Positions 33,596-45,340 of a stretch of 64,000 nucleotides of DNA are shown in pieces. The stretch's first letter is position 1, and each line of letters begins with the position of its first letter. The position numbers and the translations under genes were made by a program. The notes under the pieces were generated by a model. That model was not told the DNA's origin, did no database searches, and worked only from the letters and a program-made list of their open reading frames with translations. The stretch lies in contig JAUJYN010000026.1 in the NCBI GenBank assembly GCA_030737835.1, forward strand, positions 1,152,131 through 1,216,130, written 5' to 3'. Source of the stretch: Acorus gramineus. Taxonomy: Eukaryota; Streptophyta; Magnoliopsida; Acorales; Acoraceae.

Positions 33596-36312
33596 CTGGT
33601 CCTGTCAGAGCCTAAGTCTAGTCGTATAGATGATGAGTCGTAGGATTGTCATCCGAGTACTCTTGTTTTAGAAGTTATCTTAGGTTGCTGACATGCCTCC
33701 TCGCATCCGTTGACGTGGACGTGACCCCCCTAGACCCACCCTTAAGTTGTCGACTGGGTCGACTGATTAGGGTCAGTTGTTGGATCCGTTGTTGTGGATT
33801 AAGGCTTGGGTAGGAAATTCCAGCCAGTAGTATGATAGTGATGAATTGGTTGCAATTTCTAAGGTATGGATTGCGTCTTGATAATGGAGCTTCTTTCCCG
33901 TGCATCGGTATTGCTGGTAACCATGGAGTTCGCGTGCAGCGCCAGTTTCAAGTTTTGAGGATGTGGTGTATTGCTCATTAAGGGGTGATGTCTTCTTCCA
34001 ACCTTCCTACTCAGGATTAAGGGGCCTTGCGGGGTCATCGTTGAGACCCGGGCTAGGGTATTCCGTGTTCCTTGTTTGGTTGTCGGGATATCCTATATCG
34101 GGACCTCATGATGCCCTCCCAAGGTTCTTTTCCCAGTCAAGGAATACCTTTGAAGCATCTAATTGATGATTGATTTTTCCTCTCACTTGGAAGGTGCTGT
34201 AGCGAGTGGTGATGCATGCGCTCGGGATTGGGTGCGTCCTATTGTAGCTTGGTGGGCGATCGCTTGTGGACAGGGTTCCATAGTGGCATCTGGAGTCGCT
34301 TCAATATATCATTGTGCGTTGTAGCTGCCTGGTTGAGGCCAGAGCCCTGTGAGGTGCTCCCAGATACTATGCTTGTTGGTGTGCCCATATGGCAGAGATA
34401 GTGGGCTTGGGAGGCTACCAGGTAGAGGCCACACCGGGAGAGTGCTACTGGATGATGTCGAGAGCGTGGACTCCCTGTGATGAATCTGCCCATTGAGTGC
34501 ATGATGCTAGAGTTCCAATGGTTGTAGTAGGACAACCTGTCGGTGGCGGCATGTGAAGCACAGTTCGTGATATTGTCGTGTTTTGCCCCCACAGGGTCGT
34601 AAACGAGGAGACGCGATGCTAGCATTCGTGATGGGACTCAACCGCCCTATCAGATAGGTGACGTCGCATAGGCATTGTCGAGGTTCGACGACCCCTTATT
34701 GCGTGTCTTGTGGATTAAGCGCGGTTGAGCGGCTTACCAAGCGTGTAAGTGTCATCATGAGCGCCAGCCATGCTCGAGGAGCAGAATCTGGACTTAATTG
34801 TTCGAGGTGTTGTTTTGATCTTCCCGTGAGGGTTGAAGATCAATTATCCTTGCTGCGAATCGATGATCTATTTGACCAAGCTCTGGGAGTCAGTGTCTTC
34901 TCTTAGATCGATCTTCGCACAAGGGTACCACAAGTTGGAGATCCCGGAGTTGGACATCCTGTAGATGGCCTTTCATGACCGTTTCGGGCACTATGAGTTC
35001 TAAGTACTGCCGTCGGGGTTGACGAATGCGCCGGATGCCTTCATGGATCTCAAAAGTTTTATTGGTCCTCCGTGGACTACTTTGGGGTAGTCTTCATTGA
35101 GATTGCTGTAGTGTGATGAAAAGGTGATGTGGGTGACCTTGTTTCCCCAGGTTGGCATGCCCTCAGGCAAAGTTCGAGAATCATCATCATCGCGTTGGAA
35201 AGCGTCAGTCCATGGAGATTCCTCAGTGGACGTGGGAGTGGGTTATCGGGGATTGTTGCGGACTCGCTAATGTCACGTTCGGGTCACGACGCCGTCTAGG
35301 TGATCAATGACCGACTGACTAAGTCCGCGCTTTCCTCCCTAATCCGACTGATTGAGTCTTTGGACGCCTTGACGTGGGTTTTCACCTTCGCGATTGTTCG
35401 TCTTCATGGCACTCCAGTCGGCGCTATTTTCGGTTGAGACGTGAGGGTTACTTTGAGGTTGTGGCGCAGCCTTGGCAGGCTTTGGCGCGAGCCTCCATTT
35501 AAGTATAGCGTTTCATTGCCGATGGACAGCCAGACAAAGAGGACGATTCAGACCTTGGAGGACATGCTAAGTGCCTGCGTGCTCGATGATGAGGGCAGTT
35601 GGGTGAGGCATCACCCATTTGTTGGGGTATGCCTGCAAGACGACTGCCATTCGAGCATCCTGATGGTACTGTGAAAGGCACTCTACAGGCGCAGTTTTAT
35701 ACCTCCCTTGTGTTGGGACGGTTGAGGAGCGCTAGTTGGAGGGGCCACAAATTATTTATTTGACCTTGCAGTGGCCAGGTTGGTTCATGTGTGCATCCGC
35801 ACCTCCCAGAACCGACAAAAGGGCTACGCAGGTCATCGTCGCCAGGATGCTTACCTTTGGGTTTGGCGACCATGTTTTCGTGAAGGTGTCCCAGTTTAAG
35901 GGCATCCTATGTTTCGACGTTCGGGGCAAGCTGAGTTGGCTCTTTAATGGGACTGTTTCTCGTTATTGAGTGGATTGGGGAGGTGGCTTGTCATGTAGCC
36001 TTTCCCTCACAGCTGGCTCATGCCCACGACGTCGTCCTTGTCTCATGGCCGAGGCGTTATGTCCAAGATCTTGCTCATGTCACTCCGTTCGACCGTCTCA
36101 TCCTCGAGCTGGATTTGTCGTTCGTGGAGCAGTGGATCGAGGTCAAGGACCAACATGAGAAGAGGCTCCACGCTAAGACCGTTCTTTTGATTAGAGTGTG
36201 TCGGTAGCGCCAGACTGGTGCATGGACCACTTGGGAGCAAAAGGTCTATGCGAGATACTTGTTATATGTGGTCTTCCCTTTGGGTTTCCTTAAATTTCGA
36301 GGACTAAATTTT

Positions 36313-36327
36313 CTAAGGGGGGAAGAA
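36313..36327 (+). other. Polypurine tract
   Basis: CTAAGGGGGGAAGAA lies directly before the TG of the 3' LTR. It primes plus-strand synthesis in this element class. Confidence 0.85.
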
Positions 36328-37066
36328 TGTTATGCCTGTGTCATTTGGAGCCATTTCGGTTAAGCCTTGGTCACTTCTGGGTCATTCAGGGCCTTTTTAA
36401 TTTTTCGATCGGAGCCGCTAAAATTTTGGCTTTTAGCCACCTACGGGAGTTAGAGTACTCTGATTGAAAATCTGACTGTATATTATGGGTCCTGGTACCA
36501 TTTGGTATTGCCCACAAAAATTTCATTGAGTTCTGGTTACGTTTTAGAAACTTTTGCAGTTCTGAATCGTATCCGGGTTTTGACCGATTTTGAAGTGTCA
36601 AAGGGTGACTTTGACCAAGTCAAGTTGACTTAGACCAAGTCAATGAAGACCATTGACTAGGTCAATGGGTTTTGTTTTCTAGTTTGGTTGGGTTGACTCA
36701 AAGTCAATCCCCACCCACCCCCTTTTTCTCAAACAAATGCTAAGTGTGTGAGTGTGTGTGTGTGTGAGTGTGCTTGAGGTGGGCGTCCCCTTCATTTCCC
36801 TCTCCCTCTCACTCTCTCCTTCACTCCCTGATTTTCTTTGTTTTTTTGGGTAAAATAAAAGAAGAACAAGAAGGAGAAGAAGAAACATTAAAAGGAAAAG
36901 AGTAAGGTATGTGTGTGTAAGCTTTGGGTGTTGTAGTTGTTGTTGTTTCTCTTCTCATTAACTCATTCTCATGCCTTCCCCCCCCCCCCTGTTTTCAGCC
37001 AAGTAAGGCTGGTGGAGTGGCTGATGAGGTGGTGGTAGTGGTGGTGGTGGTAGATGTTGTCGTGGG
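36328..37066 (+). mobile_element. 3' LTR of the rearranged element, cut by the next insertion
   Basis: It matches the first 740 bases of the 25061 LTR with few differences. It stops at GTCGTGGG, where TGTTGTGCC of the next element begins. Confidence 0.85.
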
Positions 37067-38672
37067 TGTTGTGCCTGTGTCATTTGGAGCACTCTGATTG
37101 AAAATTTGGCTACATAATTTTTTTTCCTCGAAGTTATGTATTTCCAATTTGGCATTTGGATTTGATTTTGTTAAAATCCAAGATGAAGAGGTTTAAATAT
37201 GATTTTATTATGAGATGTCCAGTTTTGAGTTAGATCAACTGGATTCTTGTAGTAAAAGTTATGGGTATTTTTCCAAGTATACCCCGGGGATGGAAATTCT
37301 GGCAGCAGCCCTGCTCTATGTTTAGCTCTAATTTCGGAATAGCTAGAGAGATTATTTGATCTTGGCATGAACATGAAAGTTGTAGATAATCTTCTTAGCT
37401 TTCCAACGGACTTGGAATTGTGCAATTCGGAGCTATATTGAGGAAGTTATGGCTGTTCCAGTGAAGCATGTACAGAATTTCAAGTCAAAGGATGATTTGG
37501 TCATTTCCATCCCTTTTAGATATTTGTGTGCAACAAATATCTTCCATCTCTCTCTCTCTCTCATCCCCTCCCAATCCCCACGTCAACTTCTTGGTTCTCC
37601 TTCTCTCTTTCAAACCCCCCCCCCAAGGTGTTTGTGAAAATTCCTCAAAGAGAAGGAGAGGGTGGAAGAGGAAGTGTTGGTGAGGGTTTGTTCATGTATT
37701 GTTGTTGTTGATCTTCTCTTCTCTCAAGCTCCCCCTCATGATCCTTCCCCCCTGATTTTCAGCCAAGGAGGAGGCTGAGGAGAGGCTGAAGAGGTGGTGG
37801 TGGTGGTTGAGGTGGCCGTGGGCGCGTCGAGAGCCCCGCACCTCCCCCTTTCCGTTTCCCTCTTTTGGTAAGTCCTCTTCCCCTTCTTTTTGATTTGTAA
37901 GGGCTGTTGGGATGGTTGGGGAAGTCATGCATGCTATGCATAGGGGTTAGAGTGTGTGTGAGGGGTTGGGGAGGGTTAAAAAGGGGTAAGGGTTGGCTGG
38001 GCGCACGTTTGGGGTTGTCTGCGCGCGTGCGCGCGCAGGCGCGCGCGCAGCAGGGCGCAGACGGGCGCGGGCGCGTGCGCGCAAGTGCGCAGGTGCGCGC
38101 GGAGTGGACGCGCGGGTGTTGGCGCGCGCGGTGCAGTGCGCCTGGGCGCGGGGCAGGGGACCAGTACGCGCGCGCGCGTGCGTGCGCGTGCTGGGGCGTG
38201 CTCGCAGGGTGCTGCGCGGGGGCGCAGTGCACGCGGGTACGCGCTGGGCTGGACGCGCTGTGTGCGCGGGCGCTCGCGCCCGCAGCGCGTCTGGGCGCGC
38301 GGGCAGGCGCGCGGCAGTGCGCCGATGGTGCTGGGGCGCGTGCGTGCGTGTGCGGGGGGCCATGCGTGTGGCTGCCCGAGGGTTCGGGTAGGTGTCGGGG
38401 CACTCGGACTCGCGTGCGTACGTGCGTGCTCGCATGCGTGCGAGTCCGTATGCATGATTGTCCGAGTATTTGGTATTTCTAATGATTTCTATGTGTAAAT
38501 TGTGTTGTTACTCACCAAATTGGATGCCCCTACCTTGCAGATCTCGTCGGATGGGATGCGCGAGGTCCTGGGTCGTAAGGTGAGTGGTTCGATTCCAATC
38601 CCCCCCCCCTCTCTAGGGATGCGCTTGACCCGCATAGACGCGCGTCGCGCATCGATGGGGCCCCCTAGCTAT
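37067..38672 (+). mobile_element. 5' LTR of the outer element, left part
   Basis: It starts TGTTGTGCCTGTGTCATTTG. This subfamily has no W-box cluster; an ATAAATATC-like and CT-rich core promoter lies near 37535-37565. A donor-like GTAAGT at 37868 and a CpG block (about 37990-38460) follow. It is interrupted at GCTAT (38668-38672), the duplicated target of the solo LTR. Confidence 0.85.
38541..38579 (+). other. Conserved 39-nt segment with splice-like borders
   Basis: CCTTGCAG precedes and GTGAGT follows. An alternative GTAAG lies six bases upstream of the donor. Confidence 0.5.
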
Positions 38673-39190
38673 TGTCACTGTCACGCCCGGGCGTCCCCGA
38701 GACGCAGCAAGTGTATATATGATATCAGCAGTCTAAACAAGAGGTCAATAATATACCCTAATCAACATCAATATGACAACACAGACAACAATGAAGCTGA
38801 CAGGATATATACACAAATAGCGGAAGCTAAAAGACTGAGTCTGTAATTCAAAAACATATTACAGACTCGATACATAATCAACTGTCCTGTGAGAGCCAAT
38901 ATATATACAACGACATCCAAATATAATACAACCGCGTGCCCAAGCACGGAATATAATACATACAATCAAAAAGGGATGCTGATAGCCTCTGATACTCGCG
39001 GGACGTGGCGCTACTCCGCTACTGATGAAGTCCCTCGGGGAGCTCCTCCTTCAGATCCGACTCAAACAACACTAGAGAATAATATATGCGAGGGGTGAGC
39101 CACACGCTCAGTGAATAGCACAACCCATGCATCACAATTTATATTAACCACAATTTTATTATTCACACCTCAAAGTGGCAGGAACTGCAC

Positions 39191-39675
39191 AAATCCAGTG
39201 GGTCGCTACATCGCCAACCCACTACACCCCTCACCCTCACCCCTCAATAGGTGACATAGGATATTGGGACTTACTAAGCTGTTAATCATCCTTGGTCCAC
39301 AACTACACAAACCAGTGGGTCGCTACATCGCCGACCCACCACACCCTCACCCCTCAATAGGTGACATAGGATATTGGGACTTACAAACCAGTGGGTCGCT
39401 ACATCGCCGACCCACCACACCCTCACCCTCACCCCTCAATAGGTGACATAGGATATTGGGACTGATTAGGCTGATAATCATCACTACACAAATCCAGTGG
39501 GTCGCTACACCGCCGACCCACCACACCCCCACCCTCAGCCCTCAATAGGTGACATAGGATATTGGGACTGATTAGGCTGATAATCATCACTACACAAATC
39601 CAGTGGGTCGCTACATCGCCGACCCACCACACCCTCACCCTCACCCCTCAATAGGTGACATAGGATATTGGGACT
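39191..39675 (-). repeat. Tandem repeat in the LTR, five units of 69-125 bp
   Basis: Each unit has CCAGTGGGTCGCTAC, then CACCCTCACCCTCA and GGTGACATAGGATATTGGGA. Unit starts lie near 39191, 39316, 39385, 39485 and 39596. Sister LTRs have one or two units. Confidence 0.88.
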
Positions 39676-40414
39676 GACTAGGCTGTTGGTCACCCTTGGT
39701 CCATCGATAGTCTCTCCTCCACTCCGTAGGCCACTTGGCCACTCCCACATTCAGCACAGTCTGTCCCCAATCAGGAGGTGCCTACTGATGGGAGCCCTCT
39801 CACGGGACGGCCTTTCCAACGCTGGGGCAGTCTCTACACGGATCCAACGAAGGGAACAGAACAACCTATCCATACGCATATGATCCACTCGGATCCGCCG
39901 ACAACACATCTCAACAACTCTAATGTCATGAATTCTTCAGAATTCCTCCAGGGCGCATAACCAAGATGCGGGGAACATATATTAATATTATCAGGAAAAG
40001 AAACCTTGGGAGGGCACCATGAGGTCCCGATATAGGACATCCCGACAACCAAACAAGGAACACGAAGTACCCTAGCCCGGGTCTCAATGTTGACCTCGCA
40101 AGGCCCCTTAATATTCCCTAAGGCATGCTAAAAATATCATAAGTTGCATTTAATTTAATAAATTAAACTAATAGGACGCATGCATAGGTCGAGGCTTTCC
40201 TAGCATGAAACATGGTGTCAGGATGCATAGCTCTTACACATATCCTAAGGGTGCAAGTCCCTAACATACAAGGTCTAGGGTGGCATGCATACTACGTATT
40301 AATCATGCTTGCACATATTTACAAGTCAATATAAAACTATGGTGCCCCAGGGGAGGACGGTATATGCCCAAGTGCATATCACGCCTCCCTACTGGGTTGG
40401 ATTGTCCCACTCAC

Positions 40415-40450
40415 CAATACCCGGGTCGTCGCGTGACCGTCCGTCAAGAT
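40415..40450 (-). other. Conserved 36-nt segment with splice-like borders
   Basis: On the minus strand TTGCAG precedes and GTGAGT follows. Identical borders occur in the partner LTR at 50426-50461. Confidence 0.5.
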
Positions 40451-41984
40451 CTGCAAGACAGGTATTTAACACGGTGAGTAAAACACACAAATATATACAA
40501 AGAAATACACTAAAATACCCAACACTCGGACAAACGTACATATGGCCCGTACGTACGCGAGTCCGAGCAACCCGACACACTCTTGAACCCCCGGGCAGCC
40601 ATACGCACGGCCACCCACACGCGCACGCACGAATGCGCACGCACGCACGCACCCCGGCACCATCGGCGCACTGCCGCGCGCCTGCCCGCTCGCCCAGACG
40701 CGCAGCCGCACGCACGCGCACGTTCGCGCGCGCCCTCGCACACCGCGCGTCCAGCCTGCACCCCTCGCGCAGCACCCTGTGCACGCCCTAGAACGCGCAC
40801 GCACGCACGCGCACTGGTCCCCTGCCCCGCGCCCAGGCGCATGCCCAGGCGCCCTGCCCAGCACCCAGGCGCAGTGCCCAGGCGCATGACCAGGCGCTCT
40901 GCCCGCGCGCGCGCATGCTCACGCGCACGCCGCGCGCACCCGCGCGCACCCCCGCTCACGCCTGCACCCGCGCACACCCGCGCACCCGCGCGCATGCACC
41001 CGCGCCCGACTGCTCCCGCTTGCGCCCGCCTCCGCGCGTGCGAGCGCAGACCGCGCCCAGCGCGCGCCCAGCCCATTCTAACCTCTTTTTCACCCATCCC
41101 AACCCCTCACACACACCCAAACCCAACTACCTAGCAAGCATGACCTTCCCACAACCCCTTAAGCCAAGAAAACCAAGAAAAGAAGGGGAGGAGCTCACCT
41201 TGGAGGGGAAACAAAAGGGGGAGGTTCGGGGGCCCTCGACGCACCCGCGACCACCTCAACCACCACCACCACCACCTCGGCCTCCTCAGCCTCCTCTCAG
41301 CCAAAAATCAGGGGGGGGGGAGATCCATGCAAAGAGAGAGCTTGAGAGAGAGGGGAACACCCAACATCAACACAAGAACACAAGATTTACCACCACCTCC
41401 TCCACCACCTCATCCTTCTCATTGGGGCATTCCACCCCAAAGAGAGCAAAAAGTGCTGGTCGGAAGATTTGGGAGGGGAGAGAGAGAGAGAGAGAGAGAT
41501 TTATCAAAATATCTTAAGGGGGGATTACTAAGTCGCCCTTCGACTAGAAATTCTGCGCAAGCTTCACTGGAACAGCCATAACTTCCCCGATACAGCTCCG
41601 AATTGCTTGATTCCAAGACCGATGGAAAGCTAAGAAGATTATCTACAACTTTCATGTTCATGGCAAGATCAGATAATCTCTCCAGATAATCCGAAATTAT
41701 AGATAAACATGGAACAGGGCTGCTGCCAGAATTTCCATCCCCGGGGTATACTTGGAAAAATACCTATAACTTTTACTACAAGAATCCAGTTGATCTAATT
41801 CCACTTCTGCGCGAAAGCTAACTCAAAACTGGACATCTCATAATAAAATCACAATTAAACCTCTTCATCTTGGATTTTAACAAAATCAAATCCAAATACC
41901 AAATCAGGAATACATAACTTAGAGAAAAAAAAATTATGTACCCAAATCTTCAAACAGAGCGCTCCAAATGACACAGACACAACA

Positions 41985-42000
41985 TTCTCCCCCCCTTAGG
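41985..42000 (-). other. Polypurine tract of the young element
   Basis: On the minus strand CCTAAGGGGGGGAGAA lies directly before the 3' LTR. Confidence 0.85.
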
Positions 42001-42059
42001 AAATTTAGTCCTCGAAATTTAAGGAAACCCAAAAGGGAAGACCGAAAGTATCAAGCTTA

Positions 42060-43649
42060 GACCTTTGCTCCCAAGTGGTCTTCGCACCGGACTGGCGCTA
42101 CCAACCCACTGCAATCAAAGGAACAGTCTTAGCGTGGAGCCTCTTCTCATGCTTGTCCCTGACCTCGATCCACTGCTCCACGAACGACAAATCCACCTCG
42201 AGGATGAGGCGGTCGAACAGAAAGACTGAGCAGGATCGTGGACATAACGCCTCGGCCATGGGACAAGGACGACGTCGTGGGCATGAACCAGCTGTGGGGG
42301 AAAGGCTACATGATAAGCCACCTCCCCAATCCACTCAATGACGAGAAATGGTCCCATTAAAGAGCAAACTCAGCTTGCCCCGAACGCCGAAACAGAGGGT
42401 GCCCCTAAACCAGGACACCTTCCTGAAAAATGCCATCGCCAAACCCAAAAGGGAAGCCCCTGGCGACGATGACCTGCGTAGCCTTCTGTCAGTTCTGGGA
42501 GGTGCAGATGTACACACGAACCAACCGGGCCACCGCAAGGTCAAACAACTAACTTATGGCCCCTCCAACTGGCGCTCCACAACCATCCCAACACAAGGGA
42601 GGTATAAAACTGCACCTGTAGAGTGCCCTCACAGATCCATCTGGGTGCTCGAATGGCAGTCGCTTGCAGGCATACCCCAACAAATGGGTAGTGCCTCACC
42701 CAACTACCCTCATCATCGAGCACGCAGGCACATAGCATGTCCTCCAAGGTCCGAATCGTCCTCATTGACTGGCTGTCTATCGGCGATGAAACGCTATACT
42801 TAAATGGAGGCTCACGCCAAAGGCTGCGCCACAACCTCAAAGTAACCCTCGCGTCTCAACCGAAAATAGCGCCGACTGGAGTGCCATGAAGACGAACAAT
42901 CGCGAAGGTGAAAACCCACGTCAAGGCGTCCAGAGACTCAATCAGTCTGATAGGGAGGGAAACACGGACTTAGTCAGTCGGTCAATGATCACCTAGACGG
43001 CGTCGTGACCCGAACGTGACATTAACGAGTCTGCAACAATCCCTGATAACCCACTCCCACGTCCACTGAGGAATCTCGATGGACTGACGCTTTCCACGCG
43101 ATGATGATTCTCGAACTTTGCCTGAGGGCATGCCAACCTGGGGAAACAAGGTCACCCACATCACCTTATCATCACACCACAGCAAACTCAAGAAAGACTA
43201 TCTCAAACTAGTCCACGGAAGCCCAATAAAACTTTTGAGATCCACGAAGGCATCCGGCGCATTCGTCAACCCCGACGGCAGTACTTAAAACTCGTAGTGC
43301 CTGAACGGTCACAAAAGGCCATCTACGGGATGTCCAACTCTCGGATCTCTAACTTGTGCGAAGATCGATCTAACAACAGACACTCGCTCTCTGAGTTGGT
43401 CAAATAGATCATCGATTCGCAGCAAAGGTAATTGATCTTCTACCTCCACGGGGAGATCAAAACAACACCACGAACAATTAAGTTCGGATTCTGCTCCTCG
43501 AGCATGGCTGGTGCTCATGATAACACTTACACACTAGGTAAGCCGCTCAACCGCACTTAATCCACAAGACACGCAATAAGGGGAGGGTCGTCGAACCTCG
43601 ACAATGCCTATGCGACGTCATCTATCCGATATGGCGGTTGAGTCCCATC
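42060..43649 (-). pseudogene. Pol relic: reverse transcriptase, integrase and chromodomain-like end
   Basis: In transcription order (high to low coordinates) there is a reverse-transcriptase stretch with LRIDDLFDQL (about 43400-43450), then an integrase part with IPQWTWEWV (about 43060-43080) and RTIRTLEDMLCACVLDDEGS (about 42700-42780). Next come the integrase C-terminal part (RGKLS, about 42360-42380; AYHVAFPPQLVHAHDVVLV, about 42270-42330) and a WIEV-like chromodomain-type end. The same order and gaps occur at 34816-36250. The protease, the catalytic core of the reverse transcriptase and much of the integrase are not recognisable. Broken. Confidence 0.75.
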
Positions 43650-44610
43650 ACGAATGTCACGCCCCAGGGCGGCCGTCCCCGGGACGCGGCAAGTGTATAT
43701 AAAATATCAGAATCTACACAGGAGGTCAATAATATATCATACACAAACAACCAGAATGGCACACAGACAACAAAGAGGCTGACATGATATATACACCAAA
43801 TGCGGAAGCAAAAGACTGAATCTGTAAATAAACATACTACAGACTCGATACTCAATCATCTGTCCTGTGAGAGCCAATATACACCAATACGACTGAATAT
43901 ACACAGACGCGTGCCAAGCACGAAAATAAAATACATACAGTCAAGAAGGGATGTTGATAACCTCTGGTACTCGCGGAACGTGGCGCTGCTCCGCTACTGA
44001 AGGAATCCCTCGGAAAGCTCCAACTGCTGCTCCGGCTCCAGCTCAGGCTCAGTGGCAACTGGGGAAAACATATGCGAGGGGTGAGCCACACGCTCAGTGA
44101 ACAGCACAACCCATGCATCACAGACAATATTGACCACAATGCAATTATTTATCCAACCTCTAAGTGGCATAACAACATAATCCAGTGGTTCGTACATCGC
44201 CGAACCACCACACCCTCACCCTCACCCATCAATGGGTGACATAGGCTATTGGGACTGATAATCATCCAATCACAAATCCAGCGGGTTGCTCATCGCCAAC
44301 CCACTACACCCTCACCCTCACCCTACCACGGGTGACATAGGATTTTGGGACTGACTAGGCTGTTGGTCACCCTTGGTCCACCGATAGTCTCTCCTCCACT
44401 CCGTAGGCCGCTGGCCTTCACCCATAACTTCAGCACAGTCCGTCACAAATATCGGGAGGCGCCTACTGATGGGAGCCCTCGAAAGGGACGACCTTATCAC
44501 GCTAGGGCAGTCTCTACACGGATCCAACGAAGGGAAACAGAACAGCCTATCCATACGCATATGATCCACTCGGATCCGCCGACAACACATCTCTACAACT
44601 CAAATGTCAT

Positions 44611-44626
44611 GAACTCTTCAGAGTTC
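44611..44626. repeat. Palindrome variant GAACTC-TTCA-GAGTTC
   Basis: Other copies have GAATTC on both sides. Here one base changed in each arm, at paired positions, so the inverted repeat is kept. Confidence 0.8.
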
Positions 44627-45304
44627 CTCCAGGGCGCATAACCAAGATGCGGGGAAACATGTATAATAAAAGCAAGGTTGTAATATCATTGGGGGAAAGA
44701 ACTCGGGAGGGCGGCGTGAGTTCCCGATATAGGATACCCCGACAACCAAACAAGGAACACGAAGTACCCTAACCCGGGTCTCACCGCTGTCCTCGCAAGG
44801 CCCCTCCCCTATAATATTCACTAAATATGCTAATAATCATACCAATTATATAACATTACTTATAATATTAATGGGACTAGAAACCTTGGGAGGGCAGCAT
44901 GAGGTCCCGATACAGAACATCCCGACAACCAAACAAGGAACACGGAGTACCCTAACACGGGTCTCAATGTTGACCTCGCAAGGCTCCTCCCTATAATATT
45001 ATCTAAGGCATGCGAATTAACATACACCAGCATTTAATTTAATAAGTAAACTAGTAGGACGCATGCATAGGCCGAGGTTTCCTAACATGAAAACAGGGGG
45101 CATGGTGCATGGCTCTTACACCTATCCTATGGGTGCAAGTCCCTAACATATAAAGACTAGGGTAGAATGTATTCTACATTTAAATCATGCAAGCATGGAT
45201 TACATATTACTGCTGGTTAATATACATCCATGGTGCCCAGGAGAGGTCGGTATACGCCCAAATGCGTATGACCCCTCTCTACTGGGTTGGATTGTCCCAC
45301 TCAC

Positions 45305-45340
45305 CGAAGTTCGGGTCGTCGCGCGACCGCCCGTCAGGAT
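45305..45340 (-). other. Conserved 36-nt segment with splice-like borders
   Basis: On the minus strand TTGCAG precedes and GTGAGT follows. The CpG block (about 45450-46125) lies on the acceptor side. Confidence 0.5.

Larger units (their letters stand above)
33579..36327 (+). pseudogene. Second internal piece: gag start, RT, integrase and chromodomain-like relics
   Basis: This uninterrupted internal region is only 2749 bp, shorter than a typical LTR of the family. In order it shows a gag-like start (33691), the shared unassigned zone, a reverse-transcriptase motif (IDDLFDQ, about 34860), integrase motifs (a DRLTKSA-like motif near 35310, then QTKRTIQTLEDML at about 35530-35570), the GDHVFVKVS / RGKLS motif of the integrase C-terminal part (35860-35940), a HDVVLV motif near 36030, and an EQWIEV-like chromodomain-type end. 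These place it in the Ty3/gypsy chromoviruses, closest from memory to the Del/Tekay group. RNase H and most of the reverse transcriptase are absent. Broken. Confidence 0.75.
25061..37066 (+). mobile_element. Rearranged Ty3/gypsy chromovirus-type element with three LTR regions
   Basis: The parts in order are a 5' LTR (25061-27838), a primer site and first internal piece (27839-29323), an inverted LTR piece (29324-31601), a plus-strand LTR piece (31602-33578), a second primer site and internal piece to the polypurine tract (33579-36327), and a 3' LTR (36328-37066) cut by the next element. It is thoroughly broken. The first roughly 370 bases of the outer LTRs differ at about a dozen sites by eye, many of them C/T or G/A, which suggests an insertion one to a few million years old at usual plant rates. 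The left flank is TTATG; its partner is outside the window. Confidence 0.75.
38679..41984 (-). mobile_element. 3' LTR of the young element
   Basis: 3306 bp. It has five units of the GTGGGTCG tandem repeat (39191-39675), the palindrome at 39930-39945, one copy of a module also found in the internal region (about 40000-40110), the 36-nt segment, a CpG block (about 40555-41070) and a TATA-like/GA-rich core promoter near 41480-41510. Confidence 0.88.

Noticed and set aside
39191-39675. CRISPR-like array of repeats with spacers
   Set aside because: Units are 69-125 bp with repeated, not unique, spacers, and they sit inside a plant LTR.
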